From the NCBI RefSeq assembly GCF_006175995.1, contig NZ_VDMB01000001.1, positions 371,800 through 421,521 of the forward strand: a stretch of DNA of 49,722 nucleotides. The letters run 5' to 3'. Both the position numbers and the translations under genes were made by a program. A model generated the notes under the pieces. It made no database searches and was not told the origin of the DNA. It worked only from the letters and a program-made list of their open reading frames with translations. Shown piece by piece: positions 1 through 7,332 of the stretch. How positions within the stretch are numbered: position 1 is the first letter of the stretch; every line of letters starts with the position of its first letter. This stretch comes from Desulfobotulus mexicanus (GTDB lineage Bacteria; Desulfobacterota; Desulfobacteria; Desulfobacterales; ASO4-4).

Positions 1-789
1 ACCCTGAGTCAGGATGACATAGAGGCCCTTTTATCGGGAGATGGCGGCAAAAGCGCCCCTCCGTCGGAAAAGCCAGCGGCTCCTGAAGATGATATGGGCA
101 ATGCCACCCTGAGTCAGGACGATATAGAAGCCCTTTTATCCGGTGGCAATGCAAGCTCGGAAACATCACCGCCACCGGAGGATTCAGAATGGGATAAGGA
201 CAGTCCTGCAATTTCTCAGGATGAGCTTGACAGACTGATGGGTCTTGCTGCGCCGGAATCTCCCGCACTGGAAACTGACATACCCCAGGAGGACCTGTCT
301 TTACCTTCCTATGAAACAGAAGAGGGTTCGAATCTTCTTAGTCAGGATTTCCTTGATACCCTCCTTAAGGCACACCAGGCAGAACAGGCTGCAAAGACAG
401 CAATTGCTGAGCCGCAGAAAGAAAAGAAGGTGCTTGCAGAGGATAAGGGAGAAGATGATTTCATAGGGCAGGATGACATTGACCGTCTTTTATCCGGCAT
501 GGGGGAAGAAAAAAGCAAGGGGGATGTGGAAGAGGATCTTCTGATTTCCCAGGATGACATTGAAAAACTGCTGGGTAACACTGCATCGTCTGAGGGCGGA
601 GGGGACGGTGGAGAGGCGGATCCGGATGCAGAACTGCTGATTTCTCAGCAGGATCTTGAAGATCTGATGAAAGATGTGGTGGTGGAAGATTCGTTTCTAT
701 CAGAAGAATCTGCCCGGGAAGAAAGGCCTTTTCAGGAGGGTAAGGAGGTTCTCAGTCAGGAGGATCTGGATGCTCTTCTGAACAACATG
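1..789 (+). repeat. Dispersed repeats encoding SQDDIExLL peptides
   Basis: Eight degenerate copies of a coding unit for an SQ(D/E)xI(D/E)xLL peptide lie in the cytoplasmic half of the FliL-like protein, spaced irregularly by about 25-40 codons with acidic, Pro/Glu/Ser-rich linkers. The first two copies (starting at 1 and 106, exactly 35 codons apart) share most of their bases, while the others are similar mainly at protein level. More copies may lie upstream of the window. Confidence 0.85.
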
Positions 790-1428
790 GAGGATGAGGC
801 AGAGGCAGTTGTAGATTTTGATGGAATACCCACGGAGTCTGCTTCCGAAGAATCACCTGTGCAGGAAGAAAAGCCCGCACCTGAAGAAAAAAAGCCTCAG
901 GAAGAGGACCGTGTGGTTCTTATGCCTGTGGATGAAAAAAAAGCATCTGAAAAAAAGAAGCGGAAAAAATGGCCCATGGCGCTGGCTGCGGGCATTGCCT
1001 TCCTGATGATGGCTGGGGTGGGTGGGTGGTGGTTCTTCGGTTCGCCTGTGGAGGAGGTCTTCATGGCAGAATCCGTAATTCCTGAATCTCTTCCTTTGGA
1101 GGAAAGTCCTTTGCCGGTTCAGCCTGCCATTGTTTCTCTGGGCCTTCCCGGTTTTATTGTGCCTTCTTCGCCGGGGGTTACCCACACGGCCTACCTCATG
1201 GCAGATCTCTCCATCGACCTTTCCCAGCAGGCTGCCATATCTTTTGAGAAAGAACCCGCCCGTTTCCGGGATGTGATTTTTCAGTCTTTGAAAAGGGCTG
1301 TGGATGCATCTAAAAATACGGAAATTACGGAAGAAAACTTGCAAAAGAGCCTGATTGATGCTCTAAATGAGTCTTTCCATGACGCTCCGGTACTCCGGGT
1401 GGTCTTTACCCGCATTTCCATTGGTTGA
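1..1428 (+). CDS. FliL-like membrane protein with an array of FliM/FliN-type N-terminal peptides (5' partial)
   Basis: The frame is open from the first base, so the true start lies upstream; an internal ATG is at 94. The cytoplasmic part is acidic and carries at least eight copies of a short peptide of the form [IL]SQ-D/E-x-[IL]-D/E-x-[LM][LM], for example LSQDDIEALLSG, ISQDELDRLM, LLSQDFLDTLL, IGQDDIDRLL, ISQDDIEKLL, ISQQDLEDLM and LSQEDLDALL. Near residue 300 (counting from the ATG at 94) a basic stretch (KKKRKKW) precedes one membrane helix (MALAAGIAFLMMAGVGGWWF). The last 90 residues look like the periplasmic FliL domain: a strand, an RFRDVIFQSLKR helix, a second helix (LQKSLIDALNESF) and a closing strand (LRVVFTRISI). 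FliL works at the stator ring. The peptide is the CheY-P-binding N-terminus of FliM and FliY in known systems. Copies at 1 and 106 are nearly identical in DNA, indicating repeat expansion. Its function is inferred from these two parts only. Confidence 0.75.
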   Translation, partial: TLSQDDIEALLSGDGGKSAPPSEKPAAPEDDMGNATLSQDDIEALLSGGNASSETSPPPEDSEWDKDSPAISQDELDRLMGLAAPESPALETDIPQEDLSLPSYETEEGSNLLSQDFLDTLLKAHQAEQAAKTAIAEPQKEKKVLAEDKGEDDFIGQDDIDRLLSGMGEEKSKGDVEEDLLISQDDIEKLLGNTASSEGGGDGGEADPDAELLISQQDLEDLMKDVVVEDSFLSEESAREERPFQEGKEVLSQEDLDALLNNMEDEAEAVVDFDGIPTESASEESPVQEEKPAPEEKKPQEEDRVVLMPVDEKKASEKKKRKKWPMALAAGIAFLMMAGVGGWWFFGSPVEEVFMAESVIPESLPLEESPLPVQPAIVSLGLPGFIVPSSPGVTHTAYLMADLSIDLSQQAAISFEKEPARFRDVIFQSLKRAVDASKNTEITEENLQKSLIDALNESFHDAPVLRVVFTRISIG

Positions 1429-1459
1429 TCTTTCATAAAGGGCTTCTTATTTTTATGAA

Positions 1460-1484
1460 AAAGTCCTTAAGGGCTTTGTTTTTT
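1460..1484 (+). terminator. Intrinsic terminator after the FliL-like gene
   Basis: AAAGTCC (1460-1466) pairs with GGGCTTT (1471-1477), including one G-U pair, around a TTAA loop, followed by a run of six T (1479-1484). It sits between the FliL-like stop codon and the next gene and would end or attenuate transcription here. Confidence 0.55.
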
Positions 1485-1516
1485 GATTTAAGAAACCTTT
1501 TTAAGGGGAGGCCATC

Positions 1517-1822
1517 ATGACGACCATACCCAATCTCAATATGGTGATTCAACAGGGAGGGGCCGTACGGGAAGCCCATAATCTTAAGGCGCAGCCCTAT
1601 GATTCCTCCCAGGCTGCCAATGCTGTACAGCCGGAGCGGGATGCCCGCAGGCGTGAAGAAGTACAGCTCAGCGAAGAAGCCTTTAAAGCAGGGAGAGATG
1701 GTAAGGAAGGCAGGCAGGAAGGCCGGGATTCGGAAAAAAGGGAAGGGCAGGAGAAGCAGGAGAAAGCGTTGGAAACGCAGCACTCCGGAGGCGTGGGAAG
1801 TCTTGTGAATACCCGGGCCTGA
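1517..1822 (+). CDS. Small hydrophilic protein of unknown function in a flagellar operon
   Basis: 101 residues, preceded by a good ribosome site (AGGGGAGG, 1504-1511 region) and ending a few bases before the next gene. The N-terminal 40 residues (MTTIPNLNMVIQQGGAVREA) contain few charges. The second half is highly charged, rich in Arg, Lys, Glu and Gln with a pattern suggesting a coiled coil or disordered tail. There is no signal peptide and no membrane segment. I do not recognise a family; the operon position between a FliL-like and a DUF2802-like gene suggests a role in flagellar assembly or control. Confidence 0.6.
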   Translation: MTTIPNLNMVIQQGGAVREAHNLKAQPYDSSQAANAVQPERDARRREEVQLSEEAFKAGRDGKEGRQEGRDSEKREGQEKQEKALETQHSGGVGSLVNTRA

Positions 1823-1843
1823 CATCTTTTGGAAGAGGACTCT

Positions 1844-2317
1844 GTGGATACGCTTCTTTACTGGGTTGCCATACCCATGGTGGCCAATATTTTTCTGATA
1901 TTTTTTGTGATTCTGAGTCTGCGTCGTCTGATGCGCCGCCTGGAGGATGAGGCCGTGCATAAGGCGGTGGACCGTGTGCTGGCAAGCCTTGCTCCACTGG
2001 TGGATCAGGCACGGAATCTTTCCATGGCCTTTGATGAACAGCTTCGGGAGAAGCAGCGTCTTATTCATAGCCTGAATGAAAATCTGGACCGCAGAATCAC
2101 AGCTTTAAGTCTTATGGTGAATCGTGCGGAGGCCACTTTGAAATCTGCTGAAAGTCAACGCCATAACAGTGAGTCCATGGATTTGCAGGGTGCTGTTCTG
2201 GATCTGGCAGATCAGGGCAGGGATGCGGAACGCATTGCCAGGGAGCTGGCCGTCAGTCCCGGTGAAGTCAGCCTTATTCTGGATTTGAAACGTAAACTGG
2301 ATGCCCTTTCCCGCTGA
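1844..2317 (+). CDS. DUF2802/DUF6115-like flagellar-cluster membrane protein
   Basis: The best start is GTG at 1844, because GGAAGAGG at 1831-1838 forms its ribosome site; a longer reading from TTG at 1829 would place that motif inside the gene. The product begins with one membrane helix (TLLYWVAIPMVANIFLIFFVIL), continues as a long coiled coil (roughly residues 30-110), and ends with a helix-turn-helix-like stretch (DLADQGRDAERIARELAVSP followed by GEVSLIL). This layout is that of small proteins coded in many flagellar operons (DUF2802/DUF6115, SwrB-like in Bacillus). Its stop overlaps the next start (TGATG), indicating coupled translation. The family assignment is from memory of domain layout. 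Confidence 0.65.
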   Translation: MDTLLYWVAIPMVANIFLIFFVILSLRRLMRRLEDEAVHKAVDRVLASLAPLVDQARNLSMAFDEQLREKQRLIHSLNENLDRRITALSLMVNRAEATLKSAESQRHNSESMDLQGAVLDLADQGRDAERIARELAVSPGEVSLILDLKRKLDALSR

Positions 2318-3369
2318 TGTCATTTTCCCTGTCCCTCTCATCCCTTCCGGGAATCCGTGAACAGAGCCGTCTGGAAGCCCTGCTCAGGCCCGGAGCCCGT
2401 TACAGCGCAAAGGTGGCAGCGGGCCTTGCCGATGGCAGGGTGCGTCTGAGTTTTGCGGGCCAGACTCTTCTGATTCGTCCGGAAAAACCCCTTGTCCCCG
2501 GTTCTTTTGTGGAGCTGCGTATCCATGCTACTCCCAAAGGTCCAGTTCTGGAAATTCTGCCCCAGTCTCTGAAAGATGAAAAAACAGCCACCCTTTCTTC
2601 CCGGGATTCTCTTCAGGATAAAACATCTTCTCTGTCCGGACAGGCATCTGCTGGCCGATCCGTCCACGGGGCAAGGCCCATGGGTCGTATGCTGCAGCTT
2701 TTTTCCTCCCTTGTGCAGGGCAGGAGTATGCAGGCTTCAGGCTCTGAAAAAAAAGGAGTTTCTCTGCCTTTTTTATCCATGGCTTCCGATATTAAGGCAA
2801 ATCAGCAGGCTTTGACCTCACTGGTGCGATCTTTTTTCCATGAGCCTTCAGCAATGCGGGAGCCTTTGTCTGCAGGATTCAAGGACGACATGCTTTTTTC
2901 CCTTGCTGCCCTTGCTGAAAAAGAAGGAGGAAAGGAAGCTTCTGAGCTGGTGCAGGATTTTAGGGAGATGATTGCCAGAAATCTGGTGGATCAGGGTCGT
3001 ATTTCCCTGCCTCTGCCTTTAAGCATGGACGGAATTTTTTTTATGGGCCGTTTTTTCATGGATCTTGGAGAAGGCGGCGGAGGGGATTCGGAGCCGAAGG
3101 TTCTCCGTGCCGGTCTGTCTTTGGATCTGGAAAGTCTTGGCCGTATCCGGGCGGATGCCCTCCTTTTCGTTAAAGAGCTGCAGCTGGGTTTTTGGGCGGA
3201 AGATCCTGAGGTTTTAGCCCTTTTTGAAGAAGAGATGCCTGAGCTGGTGCAGCGGCTTAAGGGGCTTGGTTTCCGGGTTCTTCCCGTAAGGTATCAGCTT
3301 CTGGAGAATAATGATGTCTGGGAGGAGGAGGGTGCTGTACCGGGAGATGGCTGGGGGGTGGTTGTATGA
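2317..3369 (+). CDS. FliK-like hook-length control family protein (Flg_hook C-terminal domain)
   Basis: 350 residues starting at an ATG that overlaps the upstream stop. The N-terminal quarter (residues 1-90) is a small beta-rich domain (LRPGARYSAKVAAGLADGRV), and the middle is low-complexity and Ser/Gln/Leu rich. The C-terminal part (about 240-335) has the pattern of the FliK C-terminal domain: a strand pair around LSLDLESLGRIRADALL, FWAEDPEVLALFEEEMPELV, then LKGLGFRVLPVRYQL. FliK measures hook length and flips export specificity by contacting FlhB. The following gene is a free FlhB C-terminal domain, which supports the call. It could be a second, non-canonical FliK, as the classical fliK normally sits next to flgD and flgE, which are not in view. 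Confidence 0.6.
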   Translation: MSFSLSLSSLPGIREQSRLEALLRPGARYSAKVAAGLADGRVRLSFAGQTLLIRPEKPLVPGSFVELRIHATPKGPVLEILPQSLKDEKTATLSSRDSLQDKTSSLSGQASAGRSVHGARPMGRMLQLFSSLVQGRSMQASGSEKKGVSLPFLSMASDIKANQQALTSLVRSFFHEPSAMREPLSAGFKDDMLFSLAALAEKEGGKEASELVQDFREMIARNLVDQGRISLPLPLSMDGIFFMGRFFMDLGEGGGGDSEPKVLRAGLSLDLESLGRIRADALLFVKELQLGFWAEDPEVLALFEEEMPELVQRLKGLGFRVLPVRYQLLENNDVWEEEGAVPGDGWGVVV

Positions 3370-3393
3370 TTTCTATGGTGCGGGGGAAATCCG

Positions 3394-3699
3394 ATGGCGG
3401 AGGAAAAGGGAAAGGGTGGTAAGGGGCCGCTCAAGGCTGTGGCTCTTCGTTATAAGGTGCTGGAGGATGCGGCTCCCAAGGTCATGGCCAAGGGCCGGGG
3501 AAGTATTGCCAGAAGAATCATGGAGCTGGCGGAAGAACATGGTATCCCCGTGAAGGAAGACCGGGATCTTGTGAATCTTCTGGAAGCGCTGGATGTGGGA
3601 AAGGAAGTGCCGCCGGAGCTGTATCAGGTGGTGGCGGAGCTTCTGGCCTTTGTTTACAGAACAGGAAAGAAAACGAAAGCCCTGATTCCATCCGGGTAG
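3394..3699 (+). CDS. Stand-alone FlhB C-terminal domain-like protein (FhlB/YlqH type)
   Basis: 101 residues, ATG at 3394. The upstream in-frame codon at 3367-3369 is the stop of the previous gene, and no other ATG lies between, so the start is firm. From residue 16 on (AVALRYKVLEDAAPKVMAKG, then AEEHGIPVKEDRDLV and PPELYQVVAELLAFVYR) it follows the part of FlhB that comes after the self-cleavage site. The NPTH cleavage motif and the whole membrane part of FlhB are absent. Such small FlhB-like proteins occur beside full flhB in many bacteria and can partly stand in for its C-terminal domain in export switching. Its place after a FliK-like gene fits that role. Confidence 0.8.
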   Translation: MAEEKGKGGKGPLKAVALRYKVLEDAAPKVMAKGRGSIARRIMELAEEHGIPVKEDRDLVNLLEALDVGKEVPPELYQVVAELLAFVYRTGKKTKALIPSG

Positions 3700-3815
3700 T
3701 TTTTTCCCTGCCCTGTCAAAATTGCCGGGCAGCCTGCGTCAATGAAGTGGCGTAAATTCTTGTGTAAGGTGTCATGGAATTCTTCAAAGGGCCTTTTGCG
3801 GGCTTTTGAGTTTCA

Positions 3816-3831
3816 TGGCATTTTTTTTGCT
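3816..3831 (+). promoter_or_regulatory. Sigma-54 (-24/-12) promoter for flgF
   Basis: TGGCATTTTTTTTGCT matches the TGGCAC-N5-TTGCW consensus with the invariant GG and GC at the right spacing (one mismatch at the C after TGGCA). It lies 32 bases before the flgF start, which leaves room for a start site near 3842 and the AAAGGGAGG ribosome site. The 116 bases before it (3700-3815) contain a CTGCCC/GGGCAG inverted repeat at about 3709-3733 with no T-run, and nothing else I can name. Confidence 0.75.
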
Positions 3832-3863
3832 TTGAATCAGGTCAGAGCGAAAGGGAGGACGCC

Positions 3864-4547
3864 ATGATTCTTCAGATGACACGCCCTGTGCAGGGTGGCC
3901 TGCGGCAGGAAAGACATTTTGAAAACACATCCAATCACCTGGCCAATGCGGATACGCCGGGTTTTAAAAAAGACATTGTATCCTTTGACAAGGCTTTCAG
4001 GGCACAGCTCCATACGGATCTCACCCAGGGACCGGTGCGTATGACGGGCAATGATCTGGATTTTGCCCTGGAAGATGAAGGTTTTTTTGTCATCGAGACC
4101 AACAGGGGACCACGGTATACGCGGAACGGTAACTTCACGGTGAATGCCGATGGTTTTCTGGTGACACAGCAGGGTGAAGCTGTCCTTTCCGGTGGTGCGC
4201 CTCTGGGTGTGGCCGATGGCCGGGTTTTTGCCGATGCCCAGGGCAATATTTTTGTGGATGAAGAACTGGTGGGAGCCCTTGATGTTGTCACCTTTGGAAA
4301 CCTTGAAGGGCTTGAAAAGGAGGGGAGAACCCTTTTTCGTTACAAGGGCGATGATGCAGATGCTTTGCCGCCACCCAACATAAGGTTGAAGCAGGGGGCT
4401 TTGGAAATGGCCAATGTGGAGGTTGTGGAGGAGATGAGCCATATGATTTCCATACACCGCATGTATGAAATTCAGCAGAAGATGATGATGACCATAGATG
4501 AGATGGACACCAAGGCCATCACGGAGCTGGGACGTTCGCCAGCCTGA
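3864..4547 (+). CDS. flgF: Flagellar basal-body rod protein FlgF
   Basis: 227 residues. It builds the proximal part of the distal rod, exported by the flagellar type III system. The N-terminus has the rod-protein signature (FENTSNHLANADTPGFKKD). The centre has the FlgE/F/G core (TGNDLDFALEDEGFFVIETN followed by YTRNGNFTVNADGFLVT), and the C-terminus has the conserved heptad helix (LEMANVEVVEEMSHMISIHR). The length is close to the 240-250 usual for FlgF. The gene is first behind the sigma-54 promoter and has the ribosome site AAAGGGAGG. flgG follows after 37 bases. Confidence 0.93.
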   Translation: MILQMTRPVQGGLRQERHFENTSNHLANADTPGFKKDIVSFDKAFRAQLHTDLTQGPVRMTGNDLDFALEDEGFFVIETNRGPRYTRNGNFTVNADGFLVTQQGEAVLSGGAPLGVADGRVFADAQGNIFVDEELVGALDVVTFGNLEGLEKEGRTLFRYKGDDADALPPPNIRLKQGALEMANVEVVEEMSHMISIHRMYEIQQKMMMTIDEMDTKAITELGRSPA

Positions 4548-4584
4548 TGGCTGTTTTACCTGTTTTTAATGAAGGGAGGACCCC

Positions 4585-5367
4585 ATGATAAGAGGTCTAT
4601 GGACGGCTGCCTCAGGCATGGTGGCTCAGCAGATGCAGACGGATGTCATTGCCAATAACCTTGCCAACACCAATACCACGGGCTTTAAAAAAAGCCGGGC
4701 TAATTTTCAGGACGTGATGTACCAGACCATGCTGGTGGCCGGAGCCATTACGCCGGGTGGCGGTCAGATTCCTTCGGGTATTCAGGTGGGTATGGGGGTG
4801 CGTCCTGCCAGCGTGCAGAAGGTATTTACGGAAGGGGATTATACCCAGACGGGCAATGACTTGGATTTTATCATTGAAGGCAGGGGGTTTTTTCAGGTGA
4901 TGCAGAACGGGGAGCCTGTGTATACCCGTGCCGGTAATTTCTCAAGGGATGCTGAGGGTTTTATCACCACCCCTGCCGGGGATCGCTTGCAGCCTGAAAT
5001 TGCCATTCCGCCGGAAACCATTCTGGTGACTCTGCAGTCCAATGGCCTGCTTACGGCCCATGGACAGGGCGATGAAATTCTGGTTCAGGAGCAGATCACC
5101 ATCCATAATTTTGTGAATCCTTCGGGGCTTTTTGCCATGGGGCAGAACCTTTTTCGTCCTACGGAAGGTTCAGGTCCTGCCATTGAAGGTATTCCCGGAG
5201 AAGACGGACTGGGCACCCTTGCCAACAACTATCTGGAAATGTCCAATGTGAGTGTGGTGGAAGAGATGGTGGGCATGATTGTGGGACAGCGTGCCTATGA
5301 AGCCAACTCCAAGAGTGTGCAGACGGCCGATGCCATGCTGGGACTGGCAAACGGCCTCAAGCGTTAG
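4585..5367 (+). CDS. flgG: Flagellar distal rod protein FlgG
   Basis: 260 residues, the standard length. FlgG forms the distal rod crossing the periplasm and the P and L rings. It starts with MIRGLWTAASGMVAQQMQTD, has the NNLANTNTTGFKK rod signature at about residue 25, the core TGNDLDFIIEGRGFFQVMQN near residue 90, and ends with the helix NNYLEMSNVSVVEEMVGMIV followed by GQRAYEANSKSVQTAD. The ribosome site GAAGGGAGGA lies just before the ATG. It is cotranscribed with flgF, and flgA begins ten bases after its stop. Confidence 0.96.
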   Translation: MIRGLWTAASGMVAQQMQTDVIANNLANTNTTGFKKSRANFQDVMYQTMLVAGAITPGGGQIPSGIQVGMGVRPASVQKVFTEGDYTQTGNDLDFIIEGRGFFQVMQNGEPVYTRAGNFSRDAEGFITTPAGDRLQPEIAIPPETILVTLQSNGLLTAHGQGDEILVQEQITIHNFVNPSGLFAMGQNLFRPTEGSGPAIEGIPGEDGLGTLANNYLEMSNVSVVEEMVGMIVGQRAYEANSKSVQTADAMLGLANGLKR

Positions 5368-5377
5368 GGGTGAAATT

Positions 5378-6313
5378 ATGAAGCGTATCGTACGGATTTC
5401 CGGATGGATACTGTTCTGGCTGATTATGGGAAGTGCTGTGTCTTCTTCTGCATCGGTGCGGGTGGTGCTTCCGGAGTCTGTACGTGTGACGGGGGATGAA
5501 ATTCTTCTGGGGGAAGTTGCCCGTATAGAGGGTACTTCAAAGCTTGATAAACTGGTTCTGGGGCGAAGCCCAAGGCCTGGTCATTCCCTTTCCCTTCCGG
5601 GAAGCCGCATCCGTATTCTGATTTTACGGGAATTTCCCGATGCGGAACACGAAATCCCAGGTGTACTGAGGGTGGAGCGGCCGGGGCAGAGTATCTCCGA
5701 GGAAAGGGTGAAGGTTTTGCTGCAAAGTTCCATGCGGAAAAGATATCCTGGCGCTTCCATTGAAATCAGGGATCTGCGCCTTCAGGGGCAGGATACCTTT
5801 GCATTGGGCAGGCTGACCCTGGGGGCCTTGGAATTTTCCGGTACGGGAAGTCGTATCCGGGGACAGTTTCCTGTTTTTGTTGACGGGCAGTCCATGGGGA
5901 ATCTCCGTTTTGCCGCCCAGGTGGATCGCATGGGCAGTGTGGCTGTTGCGGTCCGTACGATGGAGAGGGATGCCGTCATTGGTCCTGATGATTTGCGAAT
6001 GGAACGCAGGAATCTTTCTGAGCTGCGGGATGATGTGGTTTTGGATGCTGAGGCTGTCTATGGGATGGCTGTCCGCTTAAGAATCAGTGCAGGAGATGCC
6101 CTTCGGGCGGACCGGCTGATGGTCCCGCCTCTGGTACGGCGGGGAGACCGGGTTCGGATGGTGGTGCAGAGTGAGACCCTTATGGTTCATACCGCAGGTC
6201 AGGCCCTCAGGGATGGGGGGATGGGGGAACGCATACCCGTGGAAAATCTTCGTACGGGCAAGGTTGTACAGGGAGAAGTGACGGCGGCAGGGCAGGTACG
6301 GCTGGCTTTTTAG
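5378..6313 (+). CDS. flgA: P-ring assembly chaperone FlgA
   Basis: 311 residues from the ATG at 5378. A longer in-frame reading exists but would run 99 bases into flgG, and only this start gives a Sec signal peptide (MKRIVRISGWILFWLIMGSA, cut near SSSAS). FlgA acts in the periplasm and helps FlgI form the P ring. After a variable N-terminal half there is a SAF-like domain (MERDAVIGPDDLRMERRNLS, near residues 195-255) and the typical FlgA end (RRGDRVRMVVQSETLMVHTA, then LRTGKVVQGEV). The family is usually 210-330 residues. flgH, usually next, is separated by a 289-bp gap. Confidence 0.88.
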   Translation: MKRIVRISGWILFWLIMGSAVSSSASVRVVLPESVRVTGDEILLGEVARIEGTSKLDKLVLGRSPRPGHSLSLPGSRIRILILREFPDAEHEIPGVLRVERPGQSISEERVKVLLQSSMRKRYPGASIEIRDLRLQGQDTFALGRLTLGALEFSGTGSRIRGQFPVFVDGQSMGNLRFAAQVDRMGSVAVAVRTMERDAVIGPDDLRMERRNLSELRDDVVLDAEAVYGMAVRLRISAGDALRADRLMVPPLVRRGDRVRMVVQSETLMVHTAGQALRDGGMGERIPVENLRTGKVVQGEVTAAGQVRLAF

Positions 6314-6602
6314 TGGAAAGTTGGGAGTTGGAAGTGGAGAGTGGAAAGAAAGCTTTAAAAGGCATTATGTCCATTGGTTTTTCCTAAATATTTTATACTC
6401 TACAGGGCTATTTTTGAAACGCCGTCCCTTAATGAAAGGTCACAAGAACAGTGCTGATAAGTATTGTTCAAATTGTCAAATATCCTATGAATGGCCGAGT
6501 GGAGTATAATCTCGGAAATAGCCTAAAGATACTGAGGTTTACTGGTCTGGGATGGCATAAAAGATACTGGAGTCAGGAGTAATGACCCGAAGGAGGCGAG
6601 GG
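6314..6602 (+). other. Non-coding, AT-rich gap between flgA and flgH with interleaved complementary segments
   Basis: No convincing gene: a 62-codon open frame at 6321-6509 has no ribosome site and resembles nothing. The stretch is clearly richer in A and T than the genes on both sides. It opens with a purine-rich tract of GGAAG/GTGGAG-like words (6314-6352). Two pairs of 8-base complementary words occur in crossed order: TTATACTC (6393-6400) with GAGTATAA (6502-6509), and GGCTATTT (6406-6413) with AAATAGCC (6516-6523), a pseudoknot-like order. CCGAG/CTCGG (6494-6498, 6511-6515) forms a small competing hairpin. A TATAAT word is at 6505-6510. No terminator with a T-run is seen. Confidence 0.5.
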
Positions 6603-7304
6603 ATGCAAAATACAATGGGGCTGAATTCTATATTGGCGGGTTTCTGTCTTTTTCTAATGGCAGGTTGTGCAGCCCAGTCCGTACCCCAGGCAGCTCTGGT
6701 GCCTCAGCCCATGGGCATGGAGGCGCCGCCAGCATTTTTTGGGGCTGTGCCTCCACCGGAGGGATCTCTCTGGAGTGATTCAGGAGATATGCTCTTTACG
6801 GATCAGCGGGCCAGACGTGTGGGGGATACGGTTATTGTGGATATTGTTGAAAATGCCACTTCCCAGGTGGCGGCCAACACCAACCTGAAGAGGGAAACCA
6901 CTACAAGGGCAGGTATACCCAATGCTTTGGGTCTTACTTCGAATCTCGGAGGCAACATTGATGCGGCCAGCCTTTTTGAAGCCAACACCCGGACCGAGCT
7001 GAAGGGTTCCGGTCAGAGTGACAGGTCCGGCCGTATCACCGCATCCATCGGAGCCCGGGTCATCAAGGTCATGCCCAACGGAAATGTCATGGTCTATGGC
7101 AGCCGGGAGCTTAAAGTCAACCATGAGACGCAGTTTATCACCGTTTCCGGGGTAATCCGGCCCAAGGATATCGGATCGGACAACCGGGTGCAGTCCACGG
7201 TGCTGGCCGATGCCCGTATTGAATATTCCGGCAGGGGCGTGATTGATGAAAAGCAGAGGCCCGGGTGGATGACACGCTTTGTTGACAGATACTGGCCATT
7301 TTAG
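6603..7304 (+). CDS. flgH: Flagellar L-ring lipoprotein FlgH
   Basis: 233 residues from the ATG at 6603, chosen because AAGGAGG (6590-6596) is ideally placed; an upstream in-frame ATG at 6582 would put this motif inside the gene. The signal peptide ends in a lipobox (LFLMAG-C), so the protein is a lipoprotein of the outer membrane forming the L ring. Family landmarks are SLWSDSGDMLFTDQRARRVG, DTVIVDIVENATSQVAANT, and near the end VSGVIRPKDIGSDNRVQST. The length is normal (220-240). Next is flgI, as in most flagellar operons. Confidence 0.95.
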   Translation: MQNTMGLNSILAGFCLFLMAGCAAQSVPQAALVPQPMGMEAPPAFFGAVPPPEGSLWSDSGDMLFTDQRARRVGDTVIVDIVENATSQVAANTNLKRETTTRAGIPNALGLTSNLGGNIDAASLFEANTRTELKGSGQSDRSGRITASIGARVIKVMPNGNVMVYGSRELKVNHETQFITVSGVIRPKDIGSDNRVQSTVLADARIEYSGRGVIDEKQRPGWMTRFVDRYWPF

Positions 7305-7332
7305 AGAATACCGAAAGAACCCGGAGGATGCC

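Noticed and set aside
3709-3733. CTGCCC/GGGCAG inverted repeat after the FlhB-like gene as a terminator
   Set aside because: The loop is long and no T-run follows on either strand.
6321-6509. 62-codon open frame between flgA and flgH
   Set aside because: No ribosome site, no recognisable domain, and composition unlike the coding neighbours.
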